Shown: positions 24,546-33,000, counted from the stretch's first letter. The stretch is DNA of 42,464 bases from Deltaproteobacteria bacterium (GCA_019314375.1 JAFCZJ010000023.1:1-42464), one strand, 5' to 3'. Translations and numbers: made by a program. The notes: generated from the sequence alone by a model not told the origin.

Positions 24546-25816
24546 CAAGGCCTTTCCACAAAGACAATATTGGATCGTTTTTGAGTGGGTTCGCCGGCCC
24601 CATCGCCATCCGGGCCCGTGGCTGTTCTCATATAGAAACCACTGTCAGGGTCGGATAGGCTTCGATAGTACAAGAACCATCTGTCGAGTCCTTCGTCGTA
24701 GAAAACCACATAGGGACCGACGTCGTCGGTGAAAAGACTGGTGGCTGACGGCGTGTGTGCGGTGACTGGGCCCAGTTGACCGGAGGGCAGAATCTCTCGA
24801 GATTCTTTGTTGTAGACGCTATACCAGCCGTCGACGGTGTTGCTTCCCCGGATGGTGAAAAGTTTCTTCTTGCCGTTTACTTTGACGACGCTTCCGCCGC
24901 CGATGGTGTCACTGTTTATCAATCCTTCATAAGAACCATTGGCCGACAAACCCAGGCCCCATGTGATGGCGTGTCCTTTGGCGACATAATACAGTTGGAT
25001 AGCACCTGTGCTGTCTGTCGTGACGCCGATGGGGAACAGCTCGTCGCCATAGCCCCAGATGGTGGAATCAGAGAAACTCATGAACAAGGTGTCGTCGGTG
25101 AAGGTGAATCCATCCGAGGACTTCCGCATGCGTGCATTGGCGTTGACGCCACCCGAGCTGCCCACGATGTGCACGATGTCGGAATAGTAGAGCTGTATTT
25201 CATTGTCGACGACGACCGCGGCGCAGGAGAACACACCTTCTTCGTTGTCTCGTGGCGCTACGTACTCAATCAATGGATTGCCGGCGTATTTCGAAAAATG
25301 GACCCCATCGCTGCTTGTCGCCACGCCCAGTGAACGATAAGCAGGCCCGTCGTCCGGGTTGTTGAGATCTCCGCTCGAGTTGAGATCGCTGTTGTCTCGA
25401 TCTCCGCTCGCGCCAATATAATAGAGGAAGTACGTGCCGTTGAACTTCACCATGCATGAAGGAGAAAAGGCCCCGGTCAGTCGGTGGTCCCATGCACCTT
25501 CTTCTCCCGGGCTGAAAACAAGCAAGCTTTCGCCTTCATTCGGGTAGCCTGCATCTTGGCCGGCGTCTATTCCCTGGTCACCGTTCGCGTCCTGACCGGC
25601 GTCTATTTCCAGATCCCCATTCGCGTCCAGGCCGGCATCCGTTTCCGAATCACCGCCCGGGTCGCCGCCAGCGTCAAGGCCTGCGTCGATTTCCGCATCG
25701 GTTCCCGCGTCGGTTCCAAAAGGCTGCCCGTCTTCACCGCAGCCCGCGGCGACCCAAACCAGGACGAACAGCGAGCAGAACAGAATGCCGAATTGCGGAA
25801 GGCAGATGTGTTTCAT
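24542..25816 (-). CDS. Modular lipoprotein A: DAG-rich linker, glycosidase-like beta-propeller, shared C-tail
   Basis: This 424-residue protein has a signal peptide with lipobox-like VAAGC. Residues about 33-90 form a linker of repeated Asp-Ala-Gly units (TDAEIDAGLDAGGDPGG). Residues about 95-400 look like a five-bladed propeller as in GH43/GH32/DUF377-type glycoside hydrolases: FNGTYFLYYIGASGD, VATSSDGVHFSKYAGNPL, VVVDNEIQLYYSD and LDRWFLYYRSLSDPDSGFY. No active-site assignment is attempted. It ends in RSNIVFVERPW, nearly the same tail as the lipoprotein at 27802. AAGGGATC lies before the ATG. The next gene overlaps its stop by about four bases. Confidence 0.87.
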   Translation of the reverse strand: MKHICLPQFGILFCSLFVLVWVAAGCGEDGQPFGTDAGTDAEIDAGLDAGGDPGGDSETDAGLDANGDLEIDAGQDANGDQGIDAGQDAGYPNEGESLLVFSPGEEGAWDHRLTGAFSPSCMVKFNGTYFLYYIGASGDRDNSDLNSSGDLNNPDDGPAYRSLGVATSSDGVHFSKYAGNPLIEYVAPRDNEEGVFSCAAVVVDNEIQLYYSDIVHIVGSSGGVNANARMRKSSDGFTFTDDTLFMSFSDSTIWGYGDELFPIGVTTDSTGAIQLYYVAKGHAITWGLGLSANGSYEGLINSDTIGGGSVVKVNGKKKLFTIRGSNTVDGWYSVYNKESREILPSGQLGPVTAHTPSATSLFTDDVGPYVVFYDEGLDRWFLYYRSLSDPDSGFYMRTATGPDGDGAGEPTQKRSNIVFVERPW

Positions 25817-25937
25817 GTCCAGGATCCCTTTATAATCCTATGTTCCAATTGCTGCATGTCAGAAGTTTGTCCGAAAAACACCCAATTTTCAAGCGGGGTG
25901 TCCATTGTGAAAAGGTCAAACCCAGTCGAACACATGA

Positions 25938-27362
25938 TTAGGGAATGGCGTTAAACATGTCTTGCTGGACTTGCTTCATCTTTTCCAGAATGCTTTCGGC
26001 CAGGGATTCTGCAGTTTGGAGCTTGGCCCTGCGGGCTTTGATGACGTTCCAGAAATGCTTGCGGTATTCGGTCGGAATCTTATGCCCGCTGGCCTTATAC
26101 ATTTCAAGCTCCCGCTTGGCGTTTTCCAGGCAGGCCAGGTGCCACCACTGGGCAGCCTGAAGATTGCGCAATGTTGCAAGCTTGTTCTGGAGGGATTGTT
26201 GAAGGGGATTTTCGGTCTCCAGGGAGATGTCGATGTTTTTTGGGCTGTTGTCGATGATTAGGAACCCGTCGCTATGATCGGGGCATATGGGCGGATTTTG
26301 ACCCTTGGTGCTTGATTCGGTTCCGGAGATGGGGACCAGATACAGCGCCTTCTTTACCTGTGGCAAAAGGAGTTCGGCTTTCATGTTGAGGGATGCCGTT
26401 TCCTTGACGGAGGGCTTGGCTCGGTCGAGCAGCCAAAGTGGTGATGTTGTTTTGTCGGCGGTAGTCTGGATTTGAATCGGAAATTTGTTGTTGGCCAGAA
26501 GCGCATCGGTTTTGTTGTCACCTGTTTCCACAAATACGAGTTTGCCCTCGGATTGGCCCGCGGAGAGGCCATCATGGGCCCGGATGACGACGAGGGCAGT
26601 CATGACTTCCATGGGTTTGAGCTTGAGGTCCCAGGTGGTGGTGGTTTCATCCAGAGAACATGTGTTTATGCCTTCGAGTGCGAACACAAGCCGTCCCTCG
26701 TAGGCGGTCTTGCCCAGGTTGGCCAGATAAATCCTCAGCGCGCCCACATCGCCGGAATGCAGTTTGGGCGCGCCTTGTTTTTCCAGGGCCAGCAAGGCGG
26801 GGTCCGGGCCCTTGGTGGCACCCACCGGTTTCCATGTCTTGCGAAGCATCTCCATTTTTTTCTGCTGAAGTTGGCGGTGAGACAGCTTGCCCATGGCACC
26901 CTGCATGCCCAGCCACAAGATGGAAGCTTCGCTGGCACGGCTTCTGGCCAGATCGCCCATGTCCAGCAAGAGGGTCTCCATCAGACGACCGTCGCGTTTG
27001 CCCTCCAATCCCTTTTCCAATACGGCTTCAAGAAATGGGAGGGCTGCGCCCTTGCCTGCAGCGATATAGACCGCTCTGGCAAGCGACACCGACTCGTCGA
27101 GACCTCGGCCTGAGGTCCGGGCCATGTTGAAGGATCGCCAGGTTGCGGAAGCTGCTGCCCTGCGATCTTGTCGGCTCAGGCTCTCTAAGCCGTAGCTGCC
27201 CAAATGATGGCGAAAGCTTTCCTCTAGCTTGGCCCTGTCCTTCTCGGTGCCTTGCTTCTGTGCGCGGGAGGCGAGGAATTGGTTCAGGGTTTCACCCTGG
27301 GCCGTGGATGCAGTCAAGAGCAAGAGGCATGTCGCGGTGAGAAGGAAGGGGATTCGTATCAT
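25938..27362 (-). CDS. Secreted protein of unknown function
   Basis: This 474-residue protein has a signal peptide (FLLTATCLLLLTASTAQG) and no lipobox Cys at the right place. Residues 25-200 are helical (RHHLGSYGLESLSRQDRRAAASATWRS). Residues 200-330 look like an Ig-like beta domain (GALRIYLANLGKTAYEGRLVFAL). The C-terminal 90 residues are a long charged helix (LQQSLQNKLATLRNLQAAQWWHLACLENAKRELEMYKASG), probably a coiled coil. It is 23 bases upstream of nothing on its own strand but downstream of the zinc-ribbon gene (27387) by 24 bases, so the two may form an operon. I do not recognise the family. Confidence 0.8.
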   Translation of the reverse strand: MIRIPFLLTATCLLLLTASTAQGETLNQFLASRAQKQGTEKDRAKLEESFRHHLGSYGLESLSRQDRRAAASATWRSFNMARTSGRGLDESVSLARAVYIAAGKGAALPFLEAVLEKGLEGKRDGRLMETLLLDMGDLARSRASEASILWLGMQGAMGKLSHRQLQQKKMEMLRKTWKPVGATKGPDPALLALEKQGAPKLHSGDVGALRIYLANLGKTAYEGRLVFALEGINTCSLDETTTTWDLKLKPMEVMTALVVIRAHDGLSAGQSEGKLVFVETGDNKTDALLANNKFPIQIQTTADKTTSPLWLLDRAKPSVKETASLNMKAELLLPQVKKALYLVPISGTESSTKGQNPPICPDHSDGFLIIDNSPKNIDISLETENPLQQSLQNKLATLRNLQAAQWWHLACLENAKRELEMYKASGHKIPTEYRKHFWNVIKARRAKLQTAESLAESILEKMKQVQQDMFNAIP

Positions 27363-27386
27363 CGTCGGGCTCCAGAAGCTTGTGGA

Positions 27387-27773
27387 TCAGTCATCGGTAT
27401 GAAGCTGGTGTCCACACCATGTGCAGATCTCGTCGGTCACGCCCGGCACGTCTTTGATCTTTGCATGGCAATTGGGACATTCGACGAGCTTGGCCTTGCC
27501 GCCTTTCTTGACGGAAAAGTGGGCGATGAGTTCCAGGGCGGCCCGATGCTTGTCATCGACTTTGTTCATGTGCAAGAAGTCTTTGAACACGGGGTCCTCC
27601 AGGTCGATGGATTGTCCCAGCGCCAGCTTGGACACCATGTAGACCATGGTTTTTTCCAGATCCATGAAGTTGATCTTCAATTCTCTGAGGGCTTGCAGGT
27701 TGTCTGTGATTTGCTCAGACTGTAGTTGTTCCCATCGATACCTGAAATAGGATCCATGGCCATGGTAAGTCAT
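27387..27773 (-). CDS. Small zinc-ribbon protein
   Basis: This 128-residue cytoplasmic protein has a helical N-terminal two-thirds (LQALRELKINFMDLEKTMVYMVSKLALG) and a C-terminal zinc ribbon with CPNC and CTWC (ECPNCHAKIK ... EICTWCGHQL). No signal peptide is present. AGAGGAG stands before the ATG at 27773; the open frame extends upstream to 27848 but that part has no ribosome site and overlaps the next gene's C-terminal codons. Role unknown; a nucleic-acid or protein contact is inferred from the ribbon only. Confidence 0.8.
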   Translation of the reverse strand: MTYHGHGSYFRYRWEQLQSEQITDNLQALRELKINFMDLEKTMVYMVSKLALGQSIDLEDPVFKDFLHMNKVDDKHRAALELIAHFSVKKGGKAKLVECPNCHAKIKDVPGVTDEICTWCGHQLHTDD

Positions 27774-27801
27774 GGGATACTCCTCTTGTTTGGGGTTAGG
27801 G

Positions 27802-28500
27802 CTAGTTTGCCCAGGGCCATTCCACAAAAACAATATTGGATCGTTCACTGACGTTGATGTGCGCGCTACCTCGAATCAGGCCGCTGACCATGAGGCCGAT
27901 GCATTCCCCCTGTGCGGGGGTCGCCGCAAGTTCAATGCCCAGGGCGTACTTCGTCGTTTGGTTGGTCAGCATCCAGTCCCAGGTATGTCCGTGCCAGTTG
28001 AAATTGTCATTTTCGTCTCGGAAAAAGATCCAGGGGTTTGCGACAGAGTTGTCGACTGGGAACCACTCGGTTCCATCACGCTTGTCGTAGTCGAATATGA
28101 CGGCGGGGGCATTTAAGGCAACATCGCTGAAAGTGGCCGAACTCAAGACGCATGTTTCGGCCCAGTCGGCAATTTCGCTTTCATCCGGAAACTTGTAGGT
28201 TACGTCATGCAGGGAAAAGGTTTCCGTGCCCAGGCAACCGTTCTGAACAGGGTCGCCGCCCCCATCGCTTTCTTGGCCGGCGTCTAATTCCAGATCGCCG
28301 TTCGCGTCCTGGCCGGCATCTGTTTGCTGATCTCCATTCGCGTCCTGGCCGGCATCCGTTTCCGGATCCCCGCCCGGGTCGCCGCCAGCATCCTGGCCGG
28401 CGTCGATCCCCGCATCCTCACCGAATTGTCTTGCAGACTCTCCGCAGGACCACACAAGCAATCCAGTGACCAAGAGGAAAACAAATGCCCGTGGCTTCAT
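27802..28500 (-). CDS. Modular lipoprotein B: DAG-rich linker, unknown domain, shared C-tail
   Basis: This 232-residue protein has a signal peptide with lipobox-like VWSC (about 19), an Asp-Ala-Gly linker (EDAGIDAGQDAGGDPGG and further units, residues about 28-75) very like that of the lipoprotein at 24542, and a globular domain (residues about 80-220: ETFSLHDVTYKFPDESE, WAETCVLSSATFSDVAL, DNFNWHGHTWDWMLTNQTTKY). It ends in ERSNIVFVEWPWAN. The two lipoproteins share linker and tail but not the central domain. Two adjacent ATGs (28503, 28500) follow GGAGG; the second has better spacing. Central domain not recognised. Confidence 0.82.
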   Translation of the reverse strand: MKPRAFVFLLVTGLLVWSCGESARQFGEDAGIDAGQDAGGDPGGDPETDAGQDANGDQQTDAGQDANGDLELDAGQESDGGGDPVQNGCLGTETFSLHDVTYKFPDESEIADWAETCVLSSATFSDVALNAPAVIFDYDKRDGTEWFPVDNSVANPWIFFRDENDNFNWHGHTWDWMLTNQTTKYALGIELAATPAQGECIGLMVSGLIRGSAHINVSERSNIVFVEWPWAN

Positions 28501-28552
28501 CATCCGCCTCCGTTTGTTGAGTGCCAAGTATAGGGCACCTGGAACGATTTTT

Positions 28553-29218
28553 TCAATCCAGGTCTTTCGGTTGAGGCAGCGCTTTCTTGATCGGCAAGAA
28601 TCGAAACACCAACCAGGAGCAAAGGGCTGCCATGGCGATGCCGGCGATTGTGTCTATCCAATAATGCTGCTTGGTCGTGTGTACGGTCAAGATGATGCCG
28701 ACAGCGGTTGCCGTGGGCAGCCAGCGCCAAGGATTGCGTTCCCGCCACAGGGTCGAAGCAGACAGCACGGCCAAAGCCACATGGGATGAAGGGAAGGTAT
28801 TGTTGGGCGGATCGATGGTCCAGAACCAGCGGATGGCTTCGGCTGTGAAACCCGTGCCTTGCCAGTCCAAGGGTCGCGGGTAAGTCGAGGGCAAAATCAT
28901 GTAGATGATGGAGTTAAAGACCTGGGCCAGCATGATGGCACCCACGGTGCGCAGGTAGATGCGATCGTCTTTGGCGCAGACGATTGCGATGAAAATGCCG
29001 AAGAGATAGCCGGGGAAGTAAATCCACCAGGTCCAGGGAATGAAGGGGATGGCCTGATCCAAGGCCGTCATGAGGTCGTGGTGGCGGTTTTCGGTTATCG
29101 CAGAGATGGGCATGTAGAGCAGGGACACCCAGCCCACGGTGGCCAGACCGATGGCCAGTTTGGCCGCCATCCAGAAAACGCCGTGCTTGATGTATTCTCT
29201 TTTTATCCACCCAAACAA
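28553..29218 (-). CDS. PAP2-family membrane phosphatase/phosphotransferase
   Basis: This 221-residue membrane protein has about five to six helices and the PAP2 signature: FPSSHVALAVLSA (second motif, conserved His) and HTTKQHYWIDTIAG (third motif with catalytic His and Asp). The layout is like the inositol-phosphorylceramide-synthase-type PAP2_3 subgroup. It should dephosphorylate or transfer a lipid phosphate, such as phosphatidate or undecaprenyl diphosphate. The start appears to be TTG (29218) with GAGG 6 bases upstream; an ATG start at residue 17 is possible. The gene begins 30 bases after the stop of the metallophosphoesterase on the same strand. Confidence 0.88.
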   Translation of the reverse strand: MFGWIKREYIKHGVFWMAAKLAIGLATVGWVSLLYMPISAITENRHHDLMTALDQAIPFIPWTWWIYFPGYLFGIFIAIVCAKDDRIYLRTVGAIMLAQVFNSIIYMILPSTYPRPLDWQGTGFTAEAIRWFWTIDPPNNTFPSSHVALAVLSASTLWRERNPWRWLPTATAVGIILTVHTTKQHYWIDTIAGIAMAALCSWLVFRFLPIKKALPQPKDLD

Positions 29219-29248
29219 AGAGGACCTCGTTGTGTTTTTCTTGAGGTG

Positions 29249-30451
29249 TCAGTTTTCGACGATGGGCTTGGCGCTTGTCAAGGTGATTAGGCTGATCTCG
29301 TTGTGGCTGCCCAGGCGCATGGGCGGGCCCCAGGTCCATGTGCCCTGATTGACGTAAACCTGGGTGCGGCTGTCGGGTATCCGGTGCAAACCCTTGAGAT
29401 AGGGCTGCTGTAAGCGCACCAGGCAGGAAAAGGGCCAGATCTGTCCGCCGTGGGTGTGGCCGCTGAGCACCAGGCCCACGTCAAGTTTTGCCGCCTGCAG
29501 GCCTGCGCGGGGCTGATGGGCCAACAGGATGACCTCGCGGTCCGGATCTCGACCTTTCAAGGCGCCATCCAGGTTCGCGCCGTGACCTTCGGCCATGCCT
29601 TCTGCGTTGTGGTCGTCGATGCCCGCCATGTCGAAAACGGCGCCATTCCTTCGGATCTCCACCCGTTCGTTGCGCAGGACCCGCATGCCCAACTTTTCGA
29701 GCTCGGGCATCCACTCGGGCGCACCGCTGTAATATTCGTGGTTGCCGGTGACGAAGTAGACCCCCAAGGGCGCTTTGAGTTTGGCCAGGCCCTTGAGCTC
29801 CCCGGCCAGGCGCTCGGGCGGCCCGTCCATCAAGTCGCCGGTGATCACGATGATGTCGGCGTTTAATGCGTTGACCTTGTCCGCCAGGTCGTCGATCCAG
29901 TCTCCGGCCCGGGTCAGACCCACATGCAGATCCGATATCTGGGCAATGGTCAGTCCATCGAAGGATGTCGGCAGCCTGTCGAGGTGGATTTCAATGCGGT
30001 CCACCTGTTCGCTGCGGGCACCAAGACAAACCGATGTGACGGACAGTCCCAGGGCGATGAGGGCCACGCCAATCGCCAGCAAGCGTTTGAACATGAGACT
30101 TTGGATGAAGCCATCGGTCAGTGCCGCTTGCCCGCTGATTTTTCCGGCCACCCAGGCCATGCCCCGCAAGGTGTCGACCGCGCCCAGGAAGAACAAGAAA
30201 TAGAGCATGGTGCCCATCCAGACGTAGGGCAGCCAGACAAGATACTGGGTGATGGAGAAGGGGGCCCAACGACTGATGGTCATGGCCATGGGGAGGGAGG
30301 CGGCGAATGCCACGAGGGTCCAGGTCAGGATGAAGCGCCAGGGCGTTGACAGGGCGGGATCCCGCACCAGGCGTATCCAAAGGTAATAGTGGATGAGAGC
30401 AAGCAAAGTGCTGCCGACGACGATCCACAAAAAGAAAAACATGAAGCGCAT
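29249..30451 (-). CDS. Membrane-anchored metallophosphoesterase (YkuE/YaeI-like)
   Basis: This 400-residue protein has about four N-terminal transmembrane helices (to residue 145) followed by a calcineurin-like phosphoesterase domain: AQISDLHVG (D-x-H), ITGDLMDG (GD), VTGNHEYYSG (GNHE), LLAHQPRAG and LVLSGHTHGGQIW (GHTHGG). All metal-binding motifs are intact. Related proteins act on phospholipids or UDP-diacylglucosamine-like substrates near the inner membrane. With the PAP2 enzyme immediately downstream, the pair may handle one lipid-phosphate pathway, which is inference. Confidence 0.95.
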   Translation of the reverse strand: MRFMFFFLWIVVGSTLLALIHYYLWIRLVRDPALSTPWRFILTWTLVAFAASLPMAMTISRWAPFSITQYLVWLPYVWMGTMLYFLFFLGAVDTLRGMAWVAGKISGQAALTDGFIQSLMFKRLLAIGVALIALGLSVTSVCLGARSEQVDRIEIHLDRLPTSFDGLTIAQISDLHVGLTRAGDWIDDLADKVNALNADIIVITGDLMDGPPERLAGELKGLAKLKAPLGVYFVTGNHEYYSGAPEWMPELEKLGMRVLRNERVEIRRNGAVFDMAGIDDHNAEGMAEGHGANLDGALKGRDPDREVILLAHQPRAGLQAAKLDVGLVLSGHTHGGQIWPFSCLVRLQQPYLKGLHRIPDSRTQVYVNQGTWTWGPPMRLGSHNEISLITLTSAKPIVEN

Positions 30452-30483
30452 CTATTGGGTCCTCCGGGCTGCCCCGAGCAATA

Positions 30484-30508
30484 GACCCACTATGGCCCGC
30501 GGTGGGTC
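30484..30508. promoter_or_regulatory. Inverted repeat in the leader of the metallophosphoesterase gene
   Basis: GACCCAC (30484-30490) and GTGGGTC (30502-30508) are perfect complements around an 11-base GC-rich loop. The element lies 33 bases upstream of the minus-strand ATG at 30451, within the 179-base divergent gap. It may form an RNA hairpin or an operator. Confidence 0.45.
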
Positions 30509-30533
30509 CTTTGCCAAGAGCATCGTGAATATT

Positions 30534-30557
30534 TACAGTGACATATATACAGTGACA
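30534..30557. repeat. Two TACAGTGACA direct repeats in a divergent promoter region
   Basis: TACAGTGACA lies at 30534-30543 and 30548-30557, a 14-base period, in the gap between the metallophosphoesterase (minus) and the lipoprotein (plus). TTGACA follows at 30569-30574 but lacks a convincing -10 partner at 17 bases. The repeats look like tandem regulator half-sites. Confidence 0.55.
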
Positions 30558-30630
30558 ACGCCTTCTGCTTGACAGGCTTGAGCCAATTCGGCCAAGCTCG
30601 GGCAGGTCTTTGTTTCAAATGGAGGATTCC

Positions 30631-31626
30631 ATGGATAAGCGTTTCTTGGTGATGCTGTTGTCTGTTTTGTTTGCCGCGTGTGCGGGTGCTGAAGCCTCCG
30701 ACGATGATCTGTGGGGAGGCAAGGAGGAGCAGGACGACACCATCGCCTATGAAAAACAACTTAAGCAAGATCGAATACGTGAACGGCAGCAGATGTCTCA
30801 GATCGCCGAGTTGGCCGCGGCTAAGCGGGAGGGACGCTTGCGGTCCGAAGAGGATGTGGCTGCGAGCATGGGTTCGGCCGAACCGCCTTCGCATGACGTT
30901 CTCCCTTGTCAGGAGAATCCCGGGCCTGCCTACAGATGCACCTGCAGCAGCGGCGAAAAGCCGGTCTGGGTGGCCAAGGCCAAGGGGCCGGCCTGGAAAG
31001 ACGGTGGTTCTTTCCTGGCTGTTGCGGCTGTGAAGGGCAGGAAGAGCTCAATCATGGCAGCGAGCGCGGCCGTCAACCGGGCCACCTCCAAGATTCAGGC
31101 ATTGCGACTGGGCGTTAAGACTGACGCCAATGGTTATCCGGTCAAACCCATCTCGGGCCAATTATGGGGAGTGGAGTCTTTGGGCGTGTATGTTTCTCCC
31201 GATGGCACGGTTGTGGCTTGGGCCAGGTCCCGCGCTGATCCTTTGCGGCTCGAACCGGCTTTGCTCAAGGCCAAATGTCCCGAGTTGGACAAGGCTATCT
31301 ATCGCTGTGACTGCAAGGAGGGGCGCAGACCCAACTGGCTTTCTCGCGGTCTCTGGCGCGCGGAAGATGGCTTTGTCTATGCTGTCGGCCAGGCACCGGC
31401 CAGCGGAGATCACACGGAACAAAGGGCCTTGACGAGAGCACATGCTCAACTGGGCCGTTTTGTGAGTGGCTTTTTTCTTGAAGCAAGCTCAAGAAAGCCC
31501 AAGGGAGGCCTCATCCGCGGCAGGACCGTAAGTCATTTGCAAACCGACAAGGTGCAGTTCGTGGCCAAGCAGGCATTGCCCAAGGGCGGGATGGCTGTAC
31601 TATTGCGGCTTTGGGTAGGCAAGTGA
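30631..31626 (+). CDS. Lipoprotein with paired Cys-x-Cys motifs (LPP20-like region)
   Basis: This 331-residue lipoprotein (signal peptide ending LFAAC) has an acidic/charged N-terminal helix (residues 25-75) and two internally related units, each starting with Y-R-C-x-C: AYRCTCSSGEKPVWVAKAKG near 105 and IYRCDCKEGRRPNWLSRG near 230. Each unit is followed by a region like LPP20-type lipoproteins (FVYAVGQAPASGDHTEQRALTRAHAQL). A GGAGG sequence lies just before the ATG at 30631. The paired Cys may hold a disulphide or metal. Function unknown. It faces the serpin gene convergently over an 84-base gap that holds two hairpins. Confidence 0.82.
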   Translation: MDKRFLVMLLSVLFAACAGAEASDDDLWGGKEEQDDTIAYEKQLKQDRIRERQQMSQIAELAAAKREGRLRSEEDVAASMGSAEPPSHDVLPCQENPGPAYRCTCSSGEKPVWVAKAKGPAWKDGGSFLAVAAVKGRKSSIMAASAAVNRATSKIQALRLGVKTDANGYPVKPISGQLWGVESLGVYVSPDGTVVAWARSRADPLRLEPALLKAKCPELDKAIYRCDCKEGRRPNWLSRGLWRAEDGFVYAVGQAPASGDHTEQRALTRAHAQLGRFVSGFFLEASSRKPKGGLIRGRTVSHLQTDKVQFVAKQALPKGGMAVLLRLWVGK

Positions 31627-31642
31627 TCGAAAAAATCTAGCA

Positions 31643-31663
31643 CCGTGTCGCAAGGCGACACGG
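31643..31663. terminator. Hairpin between convergent genes, candidate terminator
   Basis: CCGTGTCGC (31643-31651) and GCGACACGG (31655-31663) form a perfect 9-base stem with a 3-base loop. On the minus strand the stem is followed, after about 7 bases, by a T6 run (A6 at 31630-31635 on plus). It is a plausible terminator for the serpin gene, with some uncertainty from the gap to the T-run. Confidence 0.55.
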
Positions 31664-31667
31664 CATA

Positions 31668-31712
31668 AGACGTTCTAGCTCTTGGCTAGATTGCGCCTTC
31701 TTGAGAACGTCT
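31668..31712. repeat. Nested inverted repeats overlapping the serpin stop codon
   Basis: Outer arms AGACGTTCT (31668-31676) and AGAACGTCT (31704-31712) are perfect complements. A second pair, TCTAGC (31674-31679) and GCTAGA (31685-31690), lies inside and overlaps the left arm, so the two folds compete. The right outer arm overlaps the TAG stop of the serpin (31711-31713). Confidence 0.6.
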
Positions 31713-33000
31713 AACTCGGATCCGTCACGCGACCCATGAACAAGATGCTGCCGGTGGGGATGTCCCGAATCATGTAGATGAAGGGCCGGTCCGCGGTGAA
31801 AGTCACGGGCTCAGGGGGGGCGGCGTTGCCGCACATGACGACCGCGGTGGCTGCCGCCGCTTCGGTGCCGGCTTCGTTGACGGCGATGAAGGCCTTGTGG
31901 ATCACCTCGCCGATGTACAGAAAAATTTGCCCGTCCATGCCGGAGAAGTCCGCGTCTCCGGCGAAAGCACCAGGCATGCCCAGGTCGCTCAGGATCTGAG
32001 CAAGCTTCATGCTGGGGGTGGTGAAGGTCCAGCGGGGCAGGCTGAGATTCACCAGGGCCGGTTGCAGATCATCCAAGAGACCGTTGATGCGCTCTAAGCT
32101 CATGGAGGATTCGAAGGCTGAGAACTGGCCTTGAGCCGGAAGCATGATGACCATGGAGAGTTCTTCACCGTCGTAGGGAAGCTCGACGACCTGCACTTCT
32201 TCGTCGGTCGTGTAGGGGAAGTCTGAATCCTGGTGCATGGTGGGTACTTGTACTTCTGCCCCGGCAAGTGTCGTGAATGCAGCGTCGAGGGTGTACTCTT
32301 CTTCGAAGGGCGTGTTCCAGGCCGCGTTAAAGTAAATGGCGTTGACCAGCACCAGGCGGGTCATGTCGCTGAGGGTGCCTGGCGGGATGAGATCCTGGAT
32401 GCGATCTTCTGTCTTTTCTTCCACCCAGTCGTTGATCACTTCGCCGCAGGCGTCCGGATCATAGGTGAAGTCCATCAGCCGCAGGCCGGCTCCATAGTTT
32501 ACGGCCAGCACGTCCAAAAAGTCATCCAGGAAGGGATGGCCCACTTGGCCCCAGATGGAGTTGACCACGTTCAGGCGAAAGGGCTCTTCGTCGGCACCCT
32601 CGGCACCTTCTCCGCGGCTGCTTAGTTCCAGATCCACGTAGTTCAGGGCCGGATGCAGATCAGCCTGGGGCAGGTTGAAATGTAAGGCACCGGCTATCTC
32701 GGCTTCGGTGTCGTTGCGCGCGCCGCCCCAGGTCATGGCGAGCGCCACGGAGATGCTATAGGGCGAAAAGAAAACGTTCTCATCCCCTTCGGCAAGAAGA
32801 GCGTACATGTCGAGCGCAAACCGGCTGTTGCCATCCACCAGGGTTTCCAAGTTTTCCGGCGAGGTGTCAGGAGCCACGATGCGCTGTTTTTCAGAGCGAA
32901 GGTCGGTCCCCGGGTCGATGGGGTCCTTGGATGTACCGCAGGCCAAAAGGCCAAAAGCTGCCATCAAGCTTACAAACCATGCAAATCGCTGTGACTTCAT
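31711..33000 (-). CDS. Lipoprotein serpin (serine protease inhibitor)
   Basis: This 429-residue protein has a signal peptide and lipobox (GLLAC, Cys21), then a full-length serpin domain (FALDMYALLAEGDENVFFSPYSISVALAMTWGGA, LVNAIYFNAAWNTPF, VIHKAFIAVNEAGTEAAAAT, DRPFIYMIRD). The hinge GTEAAAAT is of the inhibitory type. Aligned with antitrypsin ([20 protein letters not shown]), the reactive loop gives P1 Asn and P1' Ala (VVMCGN/AAPPE). The open frame extends to 33798, but ATG 33000 has GGAGGATGAG and begins the signal peptide; the extension is antisense to the rlmN-like gene. A role in protecting the cell surface from proteases, its own or foreign, is inferred. Confidence 0.95.
   Translation of the reverse strand: MKSQRFAWFVSLMAAFGLLACGTSKDPIDPGTDLRSEKQRIVAPDTSPENLETLVDGNSRFALDMYALLAEGDENVFFSPYSISVALAMTWGGARNDTEAEIAGALHFNLPQADLHPALNYVDLELSSRGEGAEGADEEPFRLNVVNSIWGQVGHPFLDDFLDVLAVNYGAGLRLMDFTYDPDACGEVINDWVEEKTEDRIQDLIPPGTLSDMTRLVLVNAIYFNAAWNTPFEEEYTLDAAFTTLAGAEVQVPTMHQDSDFPYTTDEEVQVVELPYDGEELSMVIMLPAQGQFSAFESSMSLERINGLLDDLQPALVNLSLPRWTFTTPSMKLAQILSDLGMPGAFAGDADFSGMDGQIFLYIGEVIHKAFIAVNEAGTEAAAATAVVMCGNAAPPEPVTFTADRPFIYMIRDIPTGSILFMGRVTDPS

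Noticed and set aside
30569..30600. Sigma-70 promoter starting with TTGACA
   Set aside because: No acceptable -10 element is found 16-18 bases downstream.
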